This document shows positions 58,988 through 64,000 of a stretch of 64,000 bases of DNA, piece by piece. Below the pieces are notes generated by a model that was given only the letters and a program-made list of their open reading frames with translations, did no database searches and was not told the origin of the DNA. How positions within the stretch are numbered: the first letter of the stretch is position 1; each line of letters starts with the position of its first letter. Source of the DNA: Clostridia bacterium (GTDB taxonomy: Bacteria > Bacillota > Clostridia > Christensenellales > UBA1242); contig CAAGAD010000005.1 of assembly GCA_900767715.1 (NCBI GenBank), forward strand, positions 124,001 to 188,000, read 5' to 3'. A program made the translations under genes and the position numbers.

Positions 58988-60259
58988 TTAAATTTTACGT
59001 TCGCCGGTGACGCCTTCTTTAAATCCGCAAGGACTAGAACACTTGTAGTCAGGGAAGGTGCAACGTGAGCCGTGAGTGTATTTTTCCAACATTTCGGCTT
59101 GTGGGTGACCTTTACGTTTGAGTTCGGCAACGTAACGATTGAGCGTGTCAGTAGTTTGGTTGTCAATTTCCAGTTGAGCAGCAGCGCATTTACGCTCTTT
59201 CATCTTCAAAATGAATTTGTCCAAACTGCCATATTCGTTGATGTTCACGAGCAAACCTTGTGGGAATACGCTTGCTTGGCTTTCGCAGTCATTCTTCCAT
59301 TCGCGAGTGAGTTCGTCGCTCATACGAATAATTTTTGGCACATAGAACTCTGGTGTGTCGAGCAAGGTCATATCGTAACTAATAGTGCGGTGGCGCTGTG
59401 CTTGCGCTAGTTGGGCAAGTGAGCCCTTGTAACTGGTACAATACACATCACCGAAATAGGTTTCTGGTGCGATAGAGCGCTTGATGAGTGACAAGTGTGC
59501 GTTCTTGGCGTTGACACCTTCGGCAAGGTCCTTGTCATAATACACGCGATTTACGTTGCCGTCTTTGATGTAGTCGAACAAAATGCGTCTGTGCACTGGG
59601 TCGTCGTCTTGACTGAGTTTTTGCTCCCAAACTTCCGTCTTCAAGCCGTTTTGAATGCTGGTGACGAAATCGCTCATTGCTGGCACGAGTGCCTTGTAAA
59701 AGTCGTTGGACGGATTGTCGATTTCACGTTGCATCATAGCGCACAAATAATTGAGTTGGCGAAGGGACACAGTGTAAACCATTGTGGTAGGGGTGAACAC
59801 CGAAATTAGATAACGCGCATTCTCTTGCGCCAGTTTCTCAATCTTTTTCTCTGTGAAAATGTTTGGATATTTGGCTTGATATTCGTCGCGGATAAGATTT
59901 TTGTATGTGTCGAGCCATTTGTCGAACAACTTTTGTTCGCCTTCCTTCAACACCATTTTGGTGTAGCGAGCCGATTTTTCGCTGGTGTTGTAGAATTGCT
60001 CATTGTTGAGCACCATTGCCAAGCCCTTTGGAATGTTTTCCAGTGACAAGTTGATAAATGCGTGGTCAAACACACTGTGGTGACCGCTGGCTTTTGTTCC
60101 GTTGGCACGGCGCATAGTTTTTTCTTTCGGCTCACACATCAGCGCACCAAAAGTGTCTGGCATATAGCACACGCCCGCAGCGTGTCCGCATAGTTTGGTC
60201 AAATCTTCCATTGACGCCGCCATATTAGGCATAGTCGTCCCGATAATAGATATTTTCAT
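58988..60259 (-). CDS. thyX: flavin-dependent thymidylate synthase, long two-half form
   Basis: A 423-residue protein, nearly twice the common ThyX length. The second half has the signature AQRHRTISYD (RHRxxS) with later PQG and ERKCAAAQLEID segments. The first half repeats a ThyX-like front, with GHHSVFDHAF, ENIPKGLAM and KSARYTK in the places of GHxSxxEH and SxRY, but without RHR. ThyX makes dTMP from dUMP with methylene-THF and FADH2. GGGAGGGG lies 3-4 nt before the ATG. A cysteine pattern (CTFPDYKCSSPC) closes the protein. Confidence 0.88.
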   Translation of the reverse strand: MKISIIGTTMPNMAASMEDLTKLCGHAAGVCYMPDTFGALMCEPKEKTMRRANGTKASGHHSVFDHAFINLSLENIPKGLAMVLNNEQFYNTSEKSARYTKMVLKEGEQKLFDKWLDTYKNLIRDEYQAKYPNIFTEKKIEKLAQENARYLISVFTPTTMVYTVSLRQLNYLCAMMQREIDNPSNDFYKALVPAMSDFVTSIQNGLKTEVWEQKLSQDDDPVHRRILFDYIKDGNVNRVYYDKDLAEGVNAKNAHLSLIKRSIAPETYFGDVYCTSYKGSLAQLAQAQRHRTISYDMTLLDTPEFYVPKIIRMSDELTREWKNDCESQASVFPQGLLVNINEYGSLDKFILKMKERKCAAAQLEIDNQTTDTLNRYVAELKRKGHPQAEMLEKYTHGSRCTFPDYKCSSPCGFKEGVTGERKI

Positions 60260-60358
60260 TTTCCCCTCCCAAATTTTGCATTGAATATATCACGCTCGAA
60301 CAGGTTTGTCAACTTAATTGATGTCATATTTGCGCTAAAAAATTAATAAATAATTAGT

Positions 60359-60586
60359 ATGGAAACAAGATTGGACAAGGCATATTTGGGTAAGGTTTAC
60401 ACGATAGTGAATTTGCAGTTAAACGACCCCAAAATGACCACAAGACTCAAAGAATTAGGCTTCATTTCGGGCAACGAGATAGTTGTCAAAGCCATTTCTC
60501 CGCATCGTAAAACGATAATTGTGGCATTGCTCGGCAGTATGTTCGCGTTGAAGACGAACATAGCAAAAGAGGTGGTGATAAAATGA
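60359..60586 (+). CDS. feoA: ferrous iron transport protein FeoA
   Basis: A 75-residue SH3-like protein. KMTTRLKELGFISGNEIVVKAISPHRKTIIVALLGSMFALK covers the FeoA core (family form RRLxxLGLxxGxxV). It supports FeoB, the Fe(II) permease, and its stop overlaps the FeoB start by 4 nt. There is no ribosome site before the ATG; only AT-rich sequence lies there, so a short or absent leader is possible. I saw no clear Fur box upstream. Confidence 0.9.
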   Translation: METRLDKAYLGKVYTIVNLQLNDPKMTTRLKELGFISGNEIVVKAISPHRKTIIVALLGSMFALKTNIAKEVVIK

Positions 60587-62451
60587 AAAATGTGACAATT
60601 ATAGGCAATCCAAACACTGGCAAGAGCACGCTTTTTAATGCCATAACCAAAAGCGACTTGCACACGGGTAACTGGCACGGCGTGACTGTTGATGCCAGCA
60701 ACAAGGTGGTTCAGTTTGGTGGCGAAAAGTACACTTTCACCGACTTGCCGGGGTTTTATAGTATGACGGCATACTCGTTTGAAGAGCAGGTGAGCATTGA
60801 CTACGTCCACAGCCACAAGGACGACCATTACATATACGTGCTTGACGCCAACAGCCTAAGAAGAAACCTATACCTTGCCGTACAACTGCTCGCCACGGGC
60901 ATAAATATGGTTATATATATTAATAACTATGATATATTTACTAAACACGGCGGGCAGATAGACATCAACGCCTTGTCCGCCATACTCGGCACGCGCGTGG
61001 TGATTGGCAACGCTCTCAAACAGCGTTTTGACCCCAAACTTATTGCCGAAAACAACGATTTTAAAGTGCCAACGCTTGCCACCAGTGAGCAAATATACAA
61101 ATTCATCTCTAATATTTACGCCAAATGCGTGAAAATAGACAAAAATTACACCTATGGAGTTAGCCGTTGGGACAAAGTTTTGCTCAATAAATGGCTGTTT
61201 TTGCCCTTGTTTTTGCTGTCGAGTTTCTTAATAATGTATCTCACATTTTTTAGTGTGGGCGGGTTTTTGTCGGACAAATTCGTCGCACTGTTTGAACTAG
61301 TGGTCGGAAAGCCTATTTCCTATCTGCTTTCACTCATCACACACTCGCAATGGTTGCTTGACCTATTCAATGACGGCATTTTTGACGCCTTCAACTCGGT
61401 TTTGTCCTTTATTGTGCCGGTGTGCTTATTGTACATCTTCATCGGGCTGATTGAAGACAGCGGAATAATGGCGCGAATGGCATTTATGTTGGACGACAGT
61501 CTGTCGAAAATAGGGCTAAACGGCAAATCTGCCTACACGCTTTTGCTCGGTTTTGGTTGCAACACGACGGCGGTCGTCACAGCGCAAGGAATGGCGAACA
61601 AAAACGCGAAAATCAAGACGGCATTGATGACGCCATATATGACTTGCACGGCGAAACTCCCGATTTATAGCGTAATAGCGGGCGCGCTCTTCGGCGCAAA
61701 GTCCATATTTGTCATATTCGGGCTGTATTTACTAGGCATCACAGTGTCAATCATGGTGGCTGGCGTGCTCGAAAAGACCATTTTGCCTACTCACGACGAC
61801 AGTTTCTTGCTCGAATTTCCCGCCATTCGACGCCCTAGCATCAAAAAAGTGACCAAAAACGCGCTCAAATCCGCCAAAACATTCTTGTCCAAGGTGGTGA
61901 CGATTGTCGTGGGCGTGTCGGTCATAGTTTGGGTGCTAAATAATTTTAATTTTAGGTTTAGTTATCTGCCCAATAATGACACAAATATTCTGCCAACCAT
62001 TGCCAAGTTTATCGCGCCCGTGTTCAGCCCGCTCGGTTTTGCCAGTGTGGGTGCAGTGACGGCACTCATTGTGGGCATTTTGGCGAAAGAACTCGTGCTT
62101 TCCAGCCTAGTTTTGACGGGTGCACTCGGTACTCTCACGGGCGCAAGTGGAGTGGCGTTTCTAGTGTTCGTCGCGCTTTACGCACCTTGCATATCTACAA
62201 TCGCCGTGCTGAAAGGCTTTGTCGGCAAGAAATGGACGGCATTCTCGGTCATCTCGCAAATAATCATTGCATACACTCTGTCGCGCCTAATTTTCGTATT
62301 ACTTACGGGCAAATTGGCAATAATTGATTTAATTTTATCACTATTTGTAATAGTTTTCGTGATAGTGGCGCTGGTGCGAACCAAAAAAACAAGATTTTGC
62401 GCTTGCTCGTCAACTTGCACTAATCGAATTTGTAAAAAATGTCAAAAATGA
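60583..62451 (+). CDS. feoB: ferrous iron transport protein FeoB
   Basis: A 622-residue Fe(II) permease. The N-terminal G domain has IGNPNTGKST, the GNWHGVTVD switch and DLPGFYSM; the G4 motif reads NNYD. The membrane part, from about residue 200, has the FeoB Gate segments around GFGCNTTAVVTAQGM and CTAKLPIYSVI and the core LAKELVLSSL. The tail ends CACSSTCTNRICKKC, a likely metal-binding end also seen in other FeoB proteins. GGTGG precedes the ATG, and feoA overlaps. Confidence 0.96.
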   Translation: MKNVTIIGNPNTGKSTLFNAITKSDLHTGNWHGVTVDASNKVVQFGGEKYTFTDLPGFYSMTAYSFEEQVSIDYVHSHKDDHYIYVLDANSLRRNLYLAVQLLATGINMVIYINNYDIFTKHGGQIDINALSAILGTRVVIGNALKQRFDPKLIAENNDFKVPTLATSEQIYKFISNIYAKCVKIDKNYTYGVSRWDKVLLNKWLFLPLFLLSSFLIMYLTFFSVGGFLSDKFVALFELVVGKPISYLLSLITHSQWLLDLFNDGIFDAFNSVLSFIVPVCLLYIFIGLIEDSGIMARMAFMLDDSLSKIGLNGKSAYTLLLGFGCNTTAVVTAQGMANKNAKIKTALMTPYMTCTAKLPIYSVIAGALFGAKSIFVIFGLYLLGITVSIMVAGVLEKTILPTHDDSFLLEFPAIRRPSIKKVTKNALKSAKTFLSKVVTIVVGVSVIVWVLNNFNFRFSYLPNNDTNILPTIAKFIAPVFSPLGFASVGAVTALIVGILAKELVLSSLVLTGALGTLTGASGVAFLVFVALYAPCISTIAVLKGFVGKKWTAFSVISQIIIAYTLSRLIFVLLTGKLAIIDLILSLFVIVFVIVALVRTKKTRFCACSSTCTNRICKKCQK

Positions 62452-62480
62452 TTGCCGAGAACAAATCTTTGTGATATATT
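62452..62480 (+). promoter_or_regulatory. promoter of der, leaderless type
   Basis: TTGCCG (62452-62457), a 17-bp spacer, and TGA plus TATATT (62475-62480), then exactly 6 nt to the ATG at 62487. Confidence 0.6.
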
Positions 62481-62486
62481 TATGCT

Positions 62487-63806
62487 ATGAGAAAACCTGT
62501 TGTAGCCATTGTAGGCACTCCAAATGTGGGCAAGAGCACATTTTTCAATAAAATCGCTGGCAGACGAATCAGCATAGTAGATGACCAACCGGGTGTAACG
62601 CGTGACCGTATTTACGCCGACGCCGATTGGAATGGCTATGCTTTTTCCATTGTCGATACGGGCGGTTTGGATTTTAGCAAAGATGACGAAATGTATCACA
62701 ATATTTTGAACCAAGCACAGATTGCCATAGATTTGGCGGACGTGATTGTATTTTTTGTGGACGGTAAAAAGGGTTTGACCCACGCAGATATGGAAGTGGC
62801 GAATATGCTCCGCAAGTGCAAAGCACCAAAGATTGTGGCTGTCAACAAACTTGACAACAACGAGATTGAGAAGACATACGAGTTTTACGAACTCCAACTC
62901 GGCGACCCAATGCCATTGTCCGCTTCGCACGGCAAGGGAATAGGCGACTTGCTTGACGCCATTACGCACCATTTAGAGCAGATTTCGCCCGAAGAGTTCG
63001 CCGACACGCTCAAAATTGCCATTGTGGGCAAGCCAAACGCCGGCAAGAGTAGTTTGACGAATAGACTTATAGGCGAAGATAGAATGGTTGTCAGCAATGT
63101 GGCTGGCACGACGCGTGACGCCATTGACATTCCATTTAAGTATAACGGCAAGAATTACACGCTTATTGACACCGCAGGCTTGCGTAAGAAGGGTAAAATA
63201 GCCCCAGACAGCATTGAGCGTTACAGCGCGCTTAGGTCGATTGACGCGGTGGAGCGTTGTGACATTGCGCTTATGGTGATTGACGCCACAGAAGGTATCA
63301 CCGAGCAAGACTCCAAGGTTGCAGGTCTTATTCACGACGAAGGCAAACCAAGTGTCATTGTGGTGAACAAGTGGGACAAGGTCGATAAGACCAAGATGAC
63401 CACCGAGAAGTTTAAGAAACTCATTGAAACCGAACTGCCGTTTATGAAATATTATGTGCCAGTCTTCATCTCTTGCGAGAGTGGTCAACGCATTGGCAAG
63501 GTTATGGAAATGGCAGAAATGGTTTATGCCAACGCCAGTCGTGAGATTACGATGGGCGTATTCAACTCAATTTTGCAGAATGCGACGGCGGTCAACGAGC
63601 CACCTATACACAATGGTCGCAAACTCAAAGTGCTTTATGGCAGACAATCGGGCAAAAATCCGCCAACCTTTACAATTTTCTGCAACCGCGCAGAATTAAT
63701 GGATTTTGCCTATTCAAGATATTTGGAAAATAGCATTAGAAACGCCTTTGATTTCAAGGGCACTCCTATCAAACTAATCTTCAAAAACAAAGGAGAAAAA
63801 GATTAA
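62487..63806 (+). CDS. der: ribosome-assembly GTPase Der
   Basis: A 439-residue protein with two consecutive G domains: GTPNVGKST at residues 8-16, with DTGGLDF and NKLD, and GKPNAGKSS near residue 180, with DTAGLRKKGK and NKWD. A KH-like C-terminal domain follows (NNRAELMDF-type segment near residue 400). Der (EngA) is needed for 50S subunit maturation. It leads a unit with plsY, whose start overlaps the der stop by one base (TAATG). Confidence 0.98.
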   Translation: MRKPVVAIVGTPNVGKSTFFNKIAGRRISIVDDQPGVTRDRIYADADWNGYAFSIVDTGGLDFSKDDEMYHNILNQAQIAIDLADVIVFFVDGKKGLTHADMEVANMLRKCKAPKIVAVNKLDNNEIEKTYEFYELQLGDPMPLSASHGKGIGDLLDAITHHLEQISPEEFADTLKIAIVGKPNAGKSSLTNRLIGEDRMVVSNVAGTTRDAIDIPFKYNGKNYTLIDTAGLRKKGKIAPDSIERYSALRSIDAVERCDIALMVIDATEGITEQDSKVAGLIHDEGKPSVIVVNKWDKVDKTKMTTEKFKKLIETELPFMKYYVPVFISCESGQRIGKVMEMAEMVYANASREITMGVFNSILQNATAVNEPPIHNGRKLKVLYGRQSGKNPPTFTIFCNRAELMDFAYSRYLENSIRNAFDFKGTPIKLIFKNKGEKD

Positions 63807-64000
63807 TGGTCGTTACGATATTAGGAATGACCGCGCTTGTTGTCTGTGGCTATATGCTCGGCAATGTGTTCGGCGCAAAGATTTTGTGCAAAATTACGGG
63901 CGATGACCTAAGTAAAAAGGGCAGTGGCAACTACGGCACGATGAACACGCTCCGCTCAATCGGTGCATTTCAAGGCTTGGCAGTATTGCTGTTCGACGCA
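63806..64000 (+). CDS. plsY: acyl-phosphate:glycerol-3-phosphate acyltransferase PlsY (partial)
   Basis: The first 65 codons, cut by the window end. An N-terminal membrane segment is followed by KKGSGNYGTMNTLRSIG, which matches the PlsY GSGNxGxxN motif, and a second hydrophobic stretch ending with LLFDA, where PlsY has a D-x-x-KG. The enzyme acylates glycerol 3-phosphate, the GpsA product. AAGGAG lies 10-11 nt before the ATG; the der stop overlaps by one base. Confidence 0.88.
   Translation, partial: MVVTILGMTALVVCGYMLGNVFGAKILCKITGDDLSKKGSGNYGTMNTLRSIGAFQGLAVLLFDA

Noticed and set aside
60260..60358. Fur box before feoAB
   Set aside because: No GATAATGATAATCATTATC-like palindrome is recognisable in the gap.
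1..64000. CRISPR array, prophage, insertion sequence or integron in the window
   Set aside because: No regularly spaced repeats, transposase, integrase or phage structural genes were seen. The only tandem repeat is the 9-bp unit in the 1651 gene.

Overview
The window looks like chromosome from an uncultured, anaerobic, low-G+C Gram-positive bacterium of the Clostridia type. Supporting signs are pyruvate:ferredoxin oxidoreductase, FeoAB, flavin-dependent ThyX, the mcsA-mcsB-clpC order, an NdoA-type MazF, monoderm envelope genes (lgt, murF, ddl, a PopT-like DUF368 protein, plsY) and a giant surface protein of the InlB/GLUG class. No phage, insertion sequence, CRISPR array or rRNA operon is visible. 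Assignment below class is not possible from the sequence alone.

Layout. 1-4.2 kb: 3' part of tmRNA, a small membrane protein, a tandem-XRE regulator divergent from a 51-residue ORF, a membrane-anchored coiled-coil protein and a ComEC-type metallo-beta-lactamase protein. 4.3-6.6 kb: an operon of a P-loop-less shikimate-kinase-like protein and a transketolase-like protein without its thiamine-diphosphate motif. 6.9-10.3 kb: nifJ. 10.4-17.9 kb: truA, a decayed GLUG fragment, rplM-rpsI, a lipoprotein, rpiB, a TM2 protein, mnmA, a mazF pair, recX and cmk. 18-21.3 kb: an unknown membrane protein, lgt and two unknown proteins. 21.5-31.2 kb: a 3254-residue surface protein. 31.3-38.5 kb: trxB, ung, a DUF2726-like protein, hflX and mcsA-mcsB-clpC. 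38.6-43.7 kb: a dsRBD-like protein, gpsA, a degenerate ABC ATPase, two low-complexity proteins and nth-obg-yhbY. 44-52.6 kb: DUF3343 and a cysteine desulfurase, pdp, tsaE, a tsaB-rimI fusion, and a murF/hydrolase/ddl cluster. 52.6-64 kb: cdd, a type IIA topoisomerase pair, a popT-like gene, tRNA-Leu(GAG), thyX, feoAB, der and the start of plsY.

Two themes stand out. First, many operon-leading genes have a promoter whose -10 hexamer ends 5-8 nt before the start codon and have no usable Shine-Dalgarno sequence. Examples are truA, the TM2 gene, recX, lgt, ung, nth, pdp, ddl, der, the ComEC-like gene and the ABC-like gene. Their transcripts should begin at the start codon, that is, be leaderless. 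Genes inside operons keep AGGAG-type sites.

Second, several proteins keep the fold of a known enzyme but lack its catalytic signature: the shikimate-kinase-like and transketolase-like pair, McsB, and the ABC-type ATPase. The giant surface protein also carries an unusual Cys/His-rich insertion with repeated CxGH motifs inside its GLUG domain. Motif comparisons were made from memory of the families; no database search was run.
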